60,000 bases of DNA. It comes from Owenia fusiformis. Taxonomy: Eukaryota; Annelida; Polychaeta; Sabellida; Oweniidae. A program made the translations under genes and the position numbers. Each line of letters begins with the position of its first letter. Position 1 is the first letter of the stretch. Under the pieces are notes generated by a model, which saw nothing but the letters and a program-made list of their open reading frames with translations, was not told the DNA's origin and made no database searches. Positions 13,572 through 27,400 of the stretch are shown here, piece by piece. Where the stretch lies: the NCBI GenBank assembly GCA_903813345.2, contig CAIIXF020000004.1, positions 6,593,525 through 6,653,524 of the forward strand, in the 5' to 3' direction.

Positions 13572-14381
13572 TAATTGGAAGGGAGGAACTTTTTCAGGAA
13601 GCTCTCTTTACTGTGTGATGCAGAGCCAAACTCTTCATCAGAAAAGAACAAAAAAAAACGCTGGCACCAACGATTCCATGTAGTGAACTAAATCAAACTA
13701 AATTTTCCCCACTAGACGGAGAAATTAGATCTTTCTTATAAACTACATATCGATTGCATACGATCGGTATTGTTGCAACTGAAGTTTTTCCTGATTGCAC
13801 AAAGGTCTTGAAAAACCAAGAATGAGTGTTCCCAATAGAGGACAAGACTATCCATCTTTATCAGTCCATTGTGTATTGCAATCCGGGCGAGTTGCAGATA
13901 AAGTATCCCCGGGGATGAAACATTGACAAGTCACTGTGTCCCTGTCATTGGAGAGATTACACTGGACGAGTGGGTGTAATGTATGTAGCTGTTACAAGCC
14001 ATGGAACTGGTTTGTATTTTAAGTAGATTTTGCCGTAGTATAACATATCTATATATAAAGCAGTTGTCACATTCTAGACGTAATCTAGACCCAACTGTGA
14101 ACTGGCAATACGGATTGTGCAATAATGATTCTCTAAGACTTAAATATCATTGGGAGAAACCACTATTAATTGCAGATGAAAATACAGTAGAATGGGCAGC
14201 AAAACGAAACAATTTATACAGTAATATGCGTGGGCCTTGGGGCGAGCCTGTAAATTGGCATGGGGGTCTAATTTGGAGAGAATACATTTTCAGATTGTTA
14301 TCATTGGGGCCCATTTGTTTTGTGAATGAATATTGAACATGTTGAATCGCACAGCGGCGTACCATCCCGGGTGTACCATGT

Positions 14382-16295
14382 CACGGGGTACCATCGAATA
14401 ATTTTGGCAACGTACCGGAGAACGACATTTTACTAAGAAATGGCAATAATTTAGCACAATATATTTTTTAACTAGAGTTCTATTTTGATTTTGACAAAAG
14501 TAAGTATTCCATGCAATAACTATTTCATTCATGAGTTTGTAGGAATTCTGTTGGAACCCAGTTCTGATCAAGTACGAAGTTATTGAAATCGGCGCAAACG
14601 GACTTTACTCCGAAAGATGGTTTTTCGATTATAACTTTTCACAACATTTAAGTATAGACTTTTGAAAAAAGTACAGAATAGTCCTTATACTTTTGAATAA
14701 TTCTGTTATTTCTGATTCACACGACTCTGATTTGTTTAATTTAAAAAAAAGTTTTAAAAATATTACTTAGGAACGTAACCGGAGCTGGGAACGTAACCGG
14801 AGCAGATCAGTTGAATTATTTAATCAAAAAATTAAAATATATGATTTAAAGCACATATACTAATTTAAAAACATACGGGATTGTTCGAATGCGTATTTAT
14901 TAATATATATGCTTTAAATCATATATTTTATTTTTTTAAATTATATAATTCAACTGATCTGCTCCGGTTACGTTCCCAGCTCCGGTTACGTTCCCAAGTA
15001 ATATTTTTAAAACTTTTTTTTTAATTAAACAAATCAGAGTCGTGTGAATCAGAAATAACAGAATTATTCAATAGTATAAGGACTATTCTGTACATTTTTC
15101 AAAAGTCTATACTTAAATGTTGTAAAAAGTTATAATCGAAAAACCATCTTTCGGAGTAAAGTCCAACTGCGCCGATTTCAATAACTTCGTACTTGATCAG
15201 AACTGGGTTCCAACTGAATTCCTAGACGTGTCGCAAAAAGGTGGCGCATTTGTTTTTTAGGGGTATCGCGTGAATGTAACTTTGATTCCCCGGATTCTAA
15301 AATAATATTCTAATTAAAGTTGTATATCATTTTAAAGCTGTTTCGATGAAGTTTTTAGATCAACTACACTCCGTTCACAATTCTTGCGCGTTCTTTTTTA
15401 AAAAAGAGTTTTTTACCAAAACATCTGGCAAATATTCCCTGTTGACACGTTACATTTTGAATTATTTTTCGTCTTTAAACGCTCATAACTCAAACAATAT
15501 ATGACTATAATACTTATTTTTCGTCTTGATAAAGGTAGATAGAAGTTTTATTTCAAAGGATGAATTTTAGTAAGCGTCCCATATTGTGACGTCATAGAGT
15601 TTGAAAAATAGAATATGTTGACAGCGACCTTTTCTGCTCATTTTTTTGTTCCTTCAACTTTTCAGGTGTACATTAAACAAAAAATACGAGATCAATTTTT
15701 AATAAATCATACATGATTATTTTGCTCCTAAACTCTAGTTTATTAATAAATAGTTGATTTTGTTCGCAAAAGTATGTGTTTTCTGTTGTATGTGGAAAAG
15801 TGGAGGACGAAAGGTTTTCAAAATTCATCAAAATAGGGCTAATTTACGCCATTCGCCTATTTTCAAGCACAGCAACACGTATATTTATTTCACCTAAAAT
15901 ATCAATTGATTCGTGTTTTATGATGCTCCTAGCCCATTAACAATATATATATGATATCAGAGTTATTCGTCTAAAATGTTTTGAGATAGAGAGGTAAATG
16001 TGGAGGACGAAAGGATTTTCATTTGTGTACATTTTTCTCAAAAACGTCACATTCTACCATGTTAAAAGCGAGGATCCTCTGGATTACGCCACAAAATGTG
16101 TAACAATGCGTGCGCGAGCTTTTTGCGATACATCCTACAAACTCATGAATGAAATAGCCATTGCATGGAATACTTACTTTTGTCAAAATCAAAGTAGAAC
16201 TCTAGTTAAAAAATATATTGTGCTAAATTATTGCCATTTCTTAGTAAAATGTCGTTCTCCGGTACGTTGCCAAAATTATTCGATGGTACCCCGTG
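14382..16295. mobile_element. Fold-back element, right arm split by another transposon
   Basis: The left arm 14382 to ~14860 pairs with a right arm that is in two pieces: ~14900-15224 and 16136-16295. Outer ends CACGGGGTACC / GGTACCCCGTG. Both arms hold GCTCCGGTTACGTTCCCAG. The arms are near identical, implying recent formation or conversion. No open frame is preserved. Confidence 0.9.
15225..16135. mobile_element. 911-bp non-autonomous transposon inside the fold-back
   Basis: It interrupts the fold-back's right arm at a TA that is single in the left arm (14540). Its ends GACGTGTCGCAAAAAGGTGG and, inverted, GGATGTATCGCAAAAAGCTC are imperfect inverted repeats; TA flanks both sides. Tc1/mariner-like insertion is inferred; no transposase is visible. 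Confidence 0.85.
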
Positions 16296-16318
16296 CATGT
16301 ACGAGGCCATAATCAAAA

Positions 16319-16396
16319 TACCCTGCGCGCAGAGTCTAGTTAAACTACAAGACGAAGCTCTCTTTTAAGAAGTGAGGTCAAACGATTGCAAAGGGT
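16319..16396. mobile_element. 80-bp MITE, copy 4
   Basis: Flanked by perfect 10-bp ATAATCAAAA. Sits just outside the right end of the fold-back at 14382-16295. Confidence 0.92.
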
Positions 16397-16934
16397 ATAA
16401 TCAAAACATAACGAAACAACCTCATTCAACATCTTATAGATTTTCAAGAGATAAGATAATATGTTTTAGATGAATTTTATCACAGATGATCAAAACCTCC
16501 AGAAATAAGTTATTGAGGGGGTCTAAATGAATAAGACATATTAAAGACCCCTGGTAGACCCTCCCAGTAAATGATATGCCATGGTAAATAATATGTTTTA
16601 ATACAATTAACTGACTTCACTTTCCGTTTATTTAAATAGCAGGTTTGAAGTCGAAGAAATAAATTCGCCGGTCTCTAATTATAGGCTTTCTTTATAAATC
16701 AATTAACCGCCTATCTGGAATCTAGATTCAGCAAATTATGAGACTGGGTGTTAATCAAAACTTTCTAAAGGTACAGCTTAATCTATTAGCCAGGTGCTGC
16801 CTAACTAACTTCTGTATTTCGAGGGGATGTTTATCTTTTCGTTTGAAAATCACGCAACGCAACCAAATTACCAAAATTAGAATACATCACCAATGCACGA
16901 TCTCGAACCATAAGTATTTAGAATTAAGGGTAAT

Positions 16935-17265
16935 CCAGAATGTCATGAAATACCCGAATTAGAAAATGCAAAACAAAATTTAGGCTACTTATATCTAAAT
17001 TATAGAAAATAGAACATGCAAAAAGGCTACTTACATATTCGATGAAGTACCTAAATTATAGAAAATACAGAAAATGCAAAACCAATGTATGAACCATATT
17101 AAAAATTTAAGATACAATACCCATAAAATACCCAAATTAAAAATGCAAATGCAATGCAAAAATCAAATGAAATAAACTTCGTGCGCAGAGTCTAGTTATA
17201 AAGATGAAGCTCTCTTTTGAGAAGTCGAACGAATGCAAACGGTTAATAAAATATCCAAATTAGAT
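16935..17265. repeat. Degenerate tandem repeats (AAATACCCAAATTAGAAAATGCAAA-like)
   Basis: Four to five diverged units combining TACCCAAATTA and AAAATGCAAA, broken by the MITE copy at 17177. Confidence 0.65.
17177..17244. mobile_element. 80-bp MITE, diverged copy
   Basis: GTGCGCAGAGTCTAGTT and GAAGCTCTCTTTT are recognisable; the ends have decayed. Confidence 0.7.
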
Positions 17266-17288
17266 ATACATGCATGCAGTCAAGTACG

Positions 17289-17477
17289 CAGGGGGTTCGA
17301 TGGACCCCCTCCCCTCCCTGGCCAAAAAATCTTTCAAAACCATGCAGTTTTCACCATTCTGAGCACTTTTTAAGTGATTTTGGCCATTTTTGGACCAAAA
17401 TTGTCACAAGTGAAATCCCCTGGAATTTTTCAAAAAGTGAACCCCCCCCCCCTTGGCAAATCCTGGCTACGGGCCTG
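17289..17477. mobile_element. CAGGCCCGTAGC MITE, copy 3 (inverted, one end altered)
   Basis: Reverse orientation. The 3' end GGCTACGGGCCTG is intact; the other end lacks the terminal ~16 bp. AGTACG flanks it directly on both sides, which suggests insertion in this shortened form. Confidence 0.8.
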
Positions 17478-17483
17478 AGTACG

Positions 17484-20401
17484 TGTAAGCTACAAACAAA
17501 ATGTATTTATAAACCTCCATTAAGTATCGAAATGCGAAAGGAAAAGTGAAATCTATAACAGCAAAGGGCTTTGATAAGGCAATAATTGAAGTGCTAAGTA
17601 TCTTAAGTGGAGCCCTCAACACCTTCCAGAGATAATAGCAGTTTGCAGTTTAACAAGTAAATAGGATATTAGGCTCGTCATTTTAACAACAGTCTCATTA
17701 ATCTACGGAAACTGATCCGAGATCCCCGGGAGTCATCGGAAATTATCACTGACGATAGGGACGTAATTTGTCGGATGTGATTAAGGTAATATAAGAGTGT
17801 TGCATTGGTATGCGAAATCAATGCACAAACTTTAGTTAAGACTTTTAGATTGTATTTTCTTACATCGAATTGCTTTTTTAGAATTCAAATCAATAAGAAT
17901 TGCAAGAATTCTACTAAATATTGGAAACAATATAATACCATTACAAATAATGCAATGTGATAATGTTAACATGGAGTATGGAAAACAAGTTAATTATGAT
18001 TTACAATGCGGAGCTAGGAACCAACATTTCGATGTTGAAAATCCTGGTACTCCCCACTCCCTGAACGATACCTTAAAGTCCAGAGTCAAGTCAAGTCAAG
18101 ATCTTAGTAGTTGTCATTGCATTTCGTTGGATTTTAAACATAGAATAAATACGAGCTACTTATGAACGCATAAAAATTATTTTTTGGGTAGCTGGATTTT
18201 GCTCGACCACATATCTCATTGCGTACGTGTGTTTCATTGGATAACTAGCATATCTTGTAATAAATAAATACACAGTGGAGATGAAGCTCTCTTAAGGAGT
18301 GAATTTGTATTGGATCAATGTTGGATTTGACTTTCTAGTTTTAATTGTGTATGGCCAATGATGAAGAAGTTTTCTTCAGCCTGTGTATGGCCAAGTTGTC
18401 CGACTGTAGAACTGTCTGTACTTTAAATTAAATTGCAAGTTAGGTTTTCCATACAATAGTTTTAGAGAACGCTACGATAAGTTAACTCTGTTTACAATAT
18501 GTCTATACGTTATTCCAAGAATTATTGCGCACAGTTATAATCATTAGATATGTAATTCACAAAGTGCAACAAAATCCATTACTTATATAATTGTCAAATA
18601 TAAGACTCCGGCCGTATAGGACAATAAAGGAACATGTACATGTATTATGAGATCGCATCTCATTTCTTACAAGCGTCGAGCCTGTCGCAGTCTCTGATAG
18701 ACATGTCACCCCTCGTTCAATGTCATGATGGGCCATATCTTAGGCCCGGGCGGGATCCTAGGGATAACGGTGATCTAAGTTAACGGACAGCAACAGCGGA
18801 CGGGTTATCCAATATCCAATTTACATATATCTATACAAAATTAAATTCGTTTGAACTACTAAAAGAAGGTAAGGTCAGCGAATGTCAATATTTATAATAT
18901 GTCACAATGCCTTTTAGATCTACAAGCATTACACCGGGGCATTACGACTTCGATATACAAGTATCAATTGATCTCGGATTCCGCCTTATTGTTGAGACCG
19001 CCGCACCGAATTCCATTTCCTTGGAAGGTACTCAATCAATTGATTTGTTGTGTGTATTGAATATGTTTATACTGTTCATGTAACGTTGATTTTACTGAGA
19101 AGAAACCCCGTAAATATAATTTCACAAGTATCTATATACATTTTGGTGTTTTTATTTTTATCCACGTTTAGGCGTACCTTTTAACAATAGTTTTTCGCAT
19201 ATTGATACCCACAGGTGCGTTTTTAGTTTCAATCAGTGCCTTTGATCCCAAAATACTCGTTAATTAAAACGAAATATTCTGGCCGAAATCGGATTATTTT
19301 TCTGGGGTTTTGAAATTGTATACAAAAATCCAGGTATGCTTAATTGAATTTGTTGTAGTCCATGGCAGATCCCGACATACCCTCGAGTAAGGTGACAAAC
19401 ATGTAAAACTTAATTTTCTCCTTTCTTTGAAATCTTGTCCAATCCGATTTTGAGCATTTCTGTATCTGCTGAAGATTTAACTCCAAGCATGTGTATTTTA
19501 ATCGTTGATGGCCCGGCCCCGACCTTTTGTTCAATTTATGTACAAGTGGAGCGAGGTGCTTTTTGTGGAAATGCAATCGTTCATAGCGGGGATTACTTTG
19601 TAGATTGTGTTGATCAAAACCCTGAAATTGCATCTGCTTCTACTTGGAAATAAGCTTGGAAGGCGCAGCATCAATGGTAGGTGCTTTCCGATATTATAAG
19701 ATGTTTCAAATCAAGTTTTTTATCTCTCAAAAAATGCATGAAACTTTACATTCAATAGAAATTCCATGGAATAACATTTGACTTGATATTGATATTACAT
19801 TTATTGACTCGCAAAATAGAAAAGCTGAAAAGCGAGATTCAGTCATTCATTCTTAAACGCTGTCCAGAATAGCTATTAGAAGTAAAGGTGTAGTTTCGCA
19901 AAGGTTCTGTTCTTTAAAGTATGACTCGATGGGGATTAAGAATAAGGGTACTTGTATTTTAATGTCGTTCCTGTTTATTTCCATCAAAATTGAAGAAAAA
20001 CAGATCATCTTTATACGCTTTTTATTGAAAAACATAAAATATAATCTTTATCACTCTACTATAAGTCTTATTCATTACAAGTGATTTTTTCCATTTTGAA
20101 TATGTATTTATTTTAGTCAAAAGCAGCTACTAGTGATTTTGACTTTCAATCTTATGAACATGTGAAAACAAAGGAACGGTTACAATAGGACATCTGGCTG
20201 CGTTGGATTTTAAAAGTGAGATTAGCCTGGATTGGTTTAATTTTAGATACCAATATATTGTTAGATTGCAGGAGCGTAGCCAGAGTCTGAAAATAGAGGT
20301 GGCTAATTTGATACTCGAGGCAAATTTAGAATAAAAAAATATAATGCAGCGTCAATATATCGAATCAAATAAACTATTGGAACTCTGGACTATGGCATGT
20401 A
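17484..20401. other. No gene seen
   Basis: Overlapping open frames of 72 and 97 aa at 19340-19653, on opposite strands, have no recognisable family. Otherwise featureless. Confidence 0.5.
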
Positions 20402-21246
20402 AGGGAACATGGGGCAAAGCGGCCCAAAAAATTTAATTTTAAGTTGTTCTGTACGGGGTATTTTCGTATCTGTCAATCATCGCGCACTTTGATGTTCCAC
20501 TTTATTAATGGTTTGTGGTTTACATTTTTCGAGTGTTTTATACTTTCCTAGGACTATCTTCTGTGATTTTTCAATGGTCAAAAATATTGTCGAGAGTGGG
20601 GCAAAACGGCCCATGGGTGGGGCAAAACGGCCCACCCTCTGTTACATGGGTTTTGAAACCAAAATTAATCAATTACAAGACTCGTCCACAAACATCTTAT
20701 CTCAGACGTTCAAACCTTTGACAGATAAAGTATTCTTAACCCCTACCATAATTCTAGTCATTCGATATGTGTCGGAAGGAAATAAGGCACAAGCCAGATG
20801 TAAAAATTGTTACATTTGAAAACCAATTGTTCTTGCACAATAAGATTTTTGTATGTTATAACATGTGTGGGCCGTTTTGCCCCAAAGACATGTGAATTTT
20901 CAAATAGACGTCATTTTAATTTGCCTTATATTTGAAGCTCGAAATTTTTACAAATAAAGAATAAATGTGCACACTCTATGTAAAATGTTAAATCAAAACG
21001 ATATTCTATTGTTGCCGGATTTTTTAGAGATTCTCGTGAGAGGGGTAATTTCCAAAAAAGAGGGTGAAAAGTAGAATTACCTCTTACGTAAAGCGAGACG
21101 CTGCTTGGTTAAAAATGGACGGTCGAGAAGGTGGCAGATATTTCAAAATTCGATTTTGTGACTTTTGAAGAACCATCTTTTTATAGTTCAAAAGATATTT
21201 CGATGGGCCACTTTGCCCCAGAGGGCCGTTTTGCCCCATGTTCCCC
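20402..21246. mobile_element. 845-bp element with six GGGGCAAAACGGCCC motifs
   Basis: Ends AGGGAACATGGGGC and GCCCCATGTTCCCC, TA on both sides. The motif occurs at 20411, 20598 and 20619 (+) and at 20869, 21205 and 21223 (inverted). No transposase. Confidence 0.8.
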
Positions 21247-21280
21247 TATGAGGGGCATCAACCTATCCATAAATATCTTG

Positions 21281-21414
21281 CATAGGCGTAGCCAGGGGAG
21301 GGGGTGCGAAGGGTGCGATCGCAGATAATCCTCATAACCAATAAAAATAAAACCATGAAACCGAAAATTCTTTGGCGATCGCACCTCCCTGACTGAAAGC
21401 TGGCTACGCCCATG
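21281..21414. mobile_element. 134-bp MITE with GGCGTAGCCAG ends
   Basis: Ends CATAGGCGTAGCCAG and CTGGCTACGCCCATG are inverted repeats; 5-bp duplication TCTTG at 21276 and 21415. GTGCGATCGC pairs with GCGATCGCAC further in. It is related to the CAGGCCCGTAGC family by end sequence and duplication length. Confidence 0.85.
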
Positions 21415-21419
21415 TCTTG

Positions 21420-24400
21420 TGATGTTTCATTAATCTTTTTGAAACTTGTATTCGGCAAAATGAAGGATATACATGTTAATCGTAATGTGGGTTATCTTTC
21501 ATCTTACAGAGTGCTGGTTCGACTGCTTATAGTGAGATCCACGTGGCTATCTTTGTTATCTTAAGCACCGTGAAAAGGTTGACTTGGCCGCTAAGTTTGT
21601 TATTCCAAAACATCTTTCTTCACGTTAGCAACCTAAAACTGATAAAATTATTAGAAAAAACATTTGCAATAAGTTAAGTATAAACAGATATATGGCAAAT
21701 AAAGTAGCGTTCTAATTTCATACAAATGCCAGTTCTACAGAATGTGTCAGGTATTAGGATAAACAAGGAAAGTGTTTTTGTATATTTAAGTAACGTCACG
21801 TGCTTCAAATTCGTTTTGCACGTTTGAATAACAACAGTGTGAAACGCAGTATCTGAGAACATATAGTTGGGTAGTCTCCAAAGAAAAAAGTAAACTTAGT
21901 TATTCTTCGTAGGGGAATCCGATATAAACAAATGAATGATAGTTTGCCCGGGATATCTCAGAGTCTATTAAAATTGTGTTTTTCTGTATATATTTCAGCC
22001 ATAAGCCATGTACTATTCTAAAGATTTATTTTTCAACTTTACGAAAAGTAATTGATTTTAAATAAAATGGTGAAATAGTCCGATCATTCCATTGTATACT
22101 TAATTTACGTACATTGTAAATATATTTTCCATAAATACTGAAACAAAAATACATGTGGATCATCTCAACCGATGCTTAGCGTGCGAAAGGCATGCGCCTC
22201 TGGAGCTGTGGGGGCTGCACGGATACTAAATAGTAAATACAAGTTACATGCTACAACATTTGTTGGTTGCATCTGAAATAACAGATAACTTCGCAGTAAA
22301 ACACTTCAGCCACCAACAGTTGCAAGTTTACAGCATTTTCTAATGAAACATGAAAATTCGGATTTACTCGTGTGATTAAACTACGAAAATAGCTAAATAA
22401 ATATCCCTGATCTTAGCCCGGGCTTTGTAAATAGTTCCAGATGACGTCATAGCAGTAATTCGCCTGAACAGGTGTTCGTCCGAGCTCACAGCAATAAATC
22501 CCGAGATTTCAAAACAGTGAACTTTGCTAGACAAGCGCATGTATCTATTCTCTTTTAGTGTTAGGGGGAATTATTATTCAAAACGAAGAGTTGAACTGCA
22601 CTTAGACTTACTCAGCTGTATGCCATTATACCTTACCTTTCATTCGGATAAATACACGCAGACGGATAGTATCAAGATCTGAAGAGAATCACTACAAGAT
22701 ATGATTCCTACATCTTAATATATATTAACAAATACACGCTGATAATGGATTAATACATTTAGGGGATGGTGAGTAAACTATAAAGTTGATAGTTTATTAA
22801 ATTTTTAATCGAAGCTATATAAATGATAACGGTTTATAATAAAGGTAGTTAATTGTATACTCAACTTTAGATACGTTTAAATTGATAATGTTTTGTGCCA
22901 GTGTAGGATAATGACTGATATTACGTACATGCACTTGTCTAATAGACGTTAACATTAAATAATTGATATTTAAATCTAATTATAGCACAGCTCTATTAAA
23001 ATCGTTGAGTAGTTTATTGATAAGTGGCATGTGAAAAGTATTAATTTTAAGATTTGTAGTGTTTAAAAGATATTTAATCAATACGTGTGAATAGTTTGAA
23101 ACAAGTGTATATGTGGGTGGAGAATGGTGAGCCCTTGAACAGATCAAGGAATTCGATTTAGACTGAAGTACATTGTTTCTAATTCACCACGACGATCTTA
23201 GCTATAAGGAGCTGCCAAAGGTGTTACAAATGGTGCGTATTTTGGACGTACTTGCGCATCTCGTTAGGTGGGTGGGGGTGGGTTGTTAAGTAATGTTTTC
23301 ATTGAATGAACAGAAAGCTGCTATGAAGACCATAGGTTGATGATACCGCGGGGTTCTTTTCCCTGTGAGTGGCTATGCTCTCTTTTTGTTGCTGTATTTC
23401 GTTTTCCTCTTCCTCTTTGGGATTTAATGTTATATGCAAAATTTCAAATGGTTCGAAATTGCAATTTCTATTCGGTCTACCTTAGTAGTTAAGATAAGGT
23501 TTATCAACTGCGATAAACTCTTAGAAATTAATGTTTTAATTTGAAAAACATTTAATTTATCGTGATTTACATTCTTCACCCCTGTACCCTACAATAACAA
23601 TTCATTCCCCAAATGTATCGAATGACGTTAAAAATTCCATTGGAATTTCTTTAATTTCCCTGCAAACGCAAATCAAGTGTATGTATTCTTTTTTCCGATA
23701 ACTTATTCAACTTTCAAAACTTCTCATATTGAAGCAAAGTTTGATACCATCTGGAATTGTCGGCTTGTTTTAAATTTTTACTTGTATTTGTTTTGGCAGT
23801 GTTACTTCTCGTGCAATCTGATACAGTATTTTCAATCCCGATTCTGTCATTTTGTCACCACCAAAACGGAGGCGACATATGTCACCATTTTTTTGACGGC
23901 GATTGATTGACGTCTGGCGTCCGGTGTCTGTAACAAATAGCAGGTCGTGACATTTTGCATATTAATACCTTGTTTTATTTGTATTCTATTGACTCATAGC
24001 AAGAGCTCAATTCGTATTTTTGAAGTCAGATTGATTATTATTTTCTTAAACTTTAAAATCTCCATGTGAGATACTTAAGATCGAATCAGCATCAAAACAG
24101 TCAAATTACTAAGTGTTTCCCAATCATTTTATTTCCCCATTGCCTAATTTTTAATTTGCCATGTTCGGAAAATTAAATGTCGGAAATATTATCTTCATAA
24201 TGTTATCCAATGGCGAGTTTCTTGTCATGAGGAAACATAATAGCATTTGACCATTTGGCAAATTAACCACTCGGATTAAAAACCACTTATATGTAATAAC
24301 AATAATACGGTAAAATCATTTGTTATCATCACAGAATGTTGTTACTTTTCCGACTGGATATGGCTCAGGGTAATCTATGGTTGTTTCCATTGGACGTCCA

Positions 24401-27400
24401 AGTTCCAAGTGTCTATTTTGTTTTCTGCCAATATGTAAACATTGGTGGAAAACATCTCGAGAAGTTAACAAGCTCAAGAAAATATAAGTGTGTGTTTGAA
24501 ATATATCTGTAATTGATGTTTCTTACAATACTCGTTCATAACATTTGTAAACACAAAGAAATAACCTAATAAGTGTTTTTGTAATATCACAGAAATTGAT
24601 GTTTTGTAATCAATCAATTTGTAACACTGTAGCTAGAGCACTTCAGCAGCGTCGATTAATTAAAAAAAACTCCGTGATTTCATAATAAGCACTTGTCACA
24701 GTTGGCTAACCTGTTTTTACTGTTTCAGTGTAGCCTGGCCCTTACCCCAAGAATATGGTTCTCAATCGGGGCTGAAAAGGTCTCCATAGAATCCCCAAGG
24801 GTGGAGGGGGGCAATAACCCCTAGTTATCATTATTTCTGTTGGTATAGAAAAATTTGTCTCAAAGGCCATAGACATAGAGCCAGACATTAGACACGTTAG
24901 AAAATCCGGATAATGTTTTAATTATGACAAAGAATATTTAAAATATGAACACCCTGTATATGTAGTCCAAAGGGGAGGCTCCTCAGGGGGCGGGAGGGGG
25001 GGTCAGTAAATACCTCACTTTTGGGGAAAGGGTTTGTAAATATGCTACACACAATCAATATACATGTATTGTCTTACAATCGATGGTATAAGTTTTCTAT
25101 TGGTTAAGGAATGTGATCGACAAACAGTTTAACGAACTAGTAATGTAATTAGGAACATATCTCTGATTTTTTGCTGAGTGTGAATCAAAGAATGCTAAAT
25201 ATTAGACTAAGAAATCCGTTAGGCCTGAACAATAAAAACACACACGGTGTATCATTTAACCTAAAAGATTCTTCCATCTCGGCTATTCTGATACTTATCA
25301 CATATTTTTGTTTTACGAGAAATATTCGATCTAGTGTCACCGCCATATTTTTTTAATTAATAGGTTTATTGTTTTTATTTGCAATACAAATTATTATGAG
25401 ATATTAACATAGGCACGGGTGATATCGGGGTGATATAACCACCACCGGCTGAATGACCCAATTAGAAAAAATAATCTTGAATAATGATGTAGTTAAAATA
25501 AAGTCGTAGCTCTTTTTGATCACTAAATCGCATTAACAATAACATGACTGAGAAGAGGTGTCGTTGTTTATGATGACGAATTCCGGATCCTTACTAAGAC
25601 AGGTTCTTTATGTGGAAGAAACTTTCTTGTGCTATTGGGTATTGTAAACCGCGTAACAGGTGCGATCTGTTATTTCTCGTAATTTTGAGCGAATGTATGA
25701 TCATTTGGTGGCAAGCGTTTGTTTGATATTTCTGTATGATTATTTGGAGAAATCATTAAAATGTATAACTTACTTTAAAACGTTAATGGGCAAAGTGAAA
25801 TTGTATATACAGCTACATTTCATCAGTGTATACAATTACGATTTTTTTCTCACTAATTTTTTAAACATGCCAGAAAGTCTCAAAGAAAAATGAAGTTTTG
25901 TTTCATCCCGTATATTGTAGCCCCCTAATTGTTAAATAATACAGTGCAGAATCCATTATTCTCACAAGTTTATAATCATCCCGTTCGTTACATTCACATC
26001 CGGGCATTTGACGTCTTAAGGCTTACTTTATGCGCTCGGGTTTCTGATATCTCTGCGCAATTTAGAGTGTCGAATACATGCTTGTTTATTTCATTCCTCG
26101 CCGATTCCAGTGTGTAAAAGTTATTTCGCATTTCAAAACATGACCACAACGAGATTTTTTCTAAAGGCTAGGCAATAATACGTCTGTTAGAGCGTTAACC
26201 AAGTACACACTAACATCAAAAGGTTCTGGAAACATTTAACATTTTTGTTAAGAGTTCTCTCATACCATGATCGTCTCCCCTGGATGAATGGTTAACAAAT
26301 TATGTTGCTTTATCACGCTGGTCTTAACTCAAAAAATACTAGCCACTGTACATTTAAGATGAAGTGCTGCTTTTCACTGTTCACGTTGGTCTCCGATGCA
26401 ATTCACGAGAACGTTGCGAAAATGGACGCAATTTAGCATATTGAGGTTGGGTTTCTTTAATATATATATACTATCATTACATTGCCAAGGAAAGAGAGCG
26501 AGAATTAATGTACCAAAGGTATGCAATTCTCCTTTAAAAGTGATAACATGAAAATACAAATTACAGGATGAAACTCTTCATGTTTTCTTTTGGGAATCTA
26601 ATATACTTATAAACGACGATGATAATGGTCCAAATAAAAACGAAGTAATCCATCCGAACAAGTGAATGCATTGCGTCAGGTGTTTCAAATAAGACTCTAC
26701 ATTTGGTTTAGAAGAGGTCGTTGCGATATTAGCGATAGATCATACTATAAGGACTCTATGCTCTTCCAAAAAACTTACACATTTGATCTATGATCGCGTT
26801 AGAAAAATCGAATACATTAAACGCAACCCTGAGACACAAAAGCTAGTTTTAATTACTTCACTCTGCAAATGTTCACCTGTTGAGTCCGCTCTATATTTCT
26901 CTATATTTATGATGATTTTGATGTAATTTTGCTCATTGGTGCAGGAACACGAATGCCTTATATCAAACTAGCGCACCAGTCAAAGATACTTCAGTACTTT
27001 ACCACAATTTGTAAGTATGTAATCGTAAAAGCCTCATAGCAGTTAATTTAATCCGACGTAATTTGAAGTGATATTGGCGATAAAACTGACATAAGCTGTA
27101 AACGAAACACAGAACATCTCTTTGAGCATTAGTTAGGAGTTTATAAATTGTTCATCACTACAATATTTAAATGCAATCATCTTGGATAAAACGCAGTACC
27201 CTTATTCGGCGGGTGTCTATAATCAGGCATGTGAGGAGCGTTCTTAAAATCACGACTCTCGAATCAATAGCAATCATGACGTCATAGTAAGATAACAATA
27301 GGCATTTTAAGTATACATTAGGGCCTAATGATGACCCCTTGATAGTTGAGATGAATTTTATCCTCAAATATTGGAATATCCAACTTAAAAAGGAATGACA

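Larger units (their letters stand above)
8066..14381. other. No gene; transposon patchwork
   Basis: Holds the MITE copies at 8649, 9278, 10914, 11901, 12391 and 13369. The longest open frames (127 aa at 8249-8632) are not protein-like and overlap repeat ends. A TATA-like GGTATAAATA at ~12999 stands alone. Confidence 0.55.

Noticed and set aside
14001-14336. 111-aa open frame.
   Set aside because: No family recognised, adjoins the fold-back and has no splice or promoter context.
15998-16312. 104-aa open frame across the fold-back junction.
   Set aside because: It spans the end of the nested transposon and the fold-back arm, so it is a chance frame.
19340-19653. Overlapping open frames on both strands (97 and 72 aa).
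   Set aside because: Neither shows motifs; the mirrored openness suggests base composition rather than coding.
26457-26472. TATATATATA run as a promoter TATA box.
   Set aside because: Dinucleotide repeat with no exon or other core element nearby.
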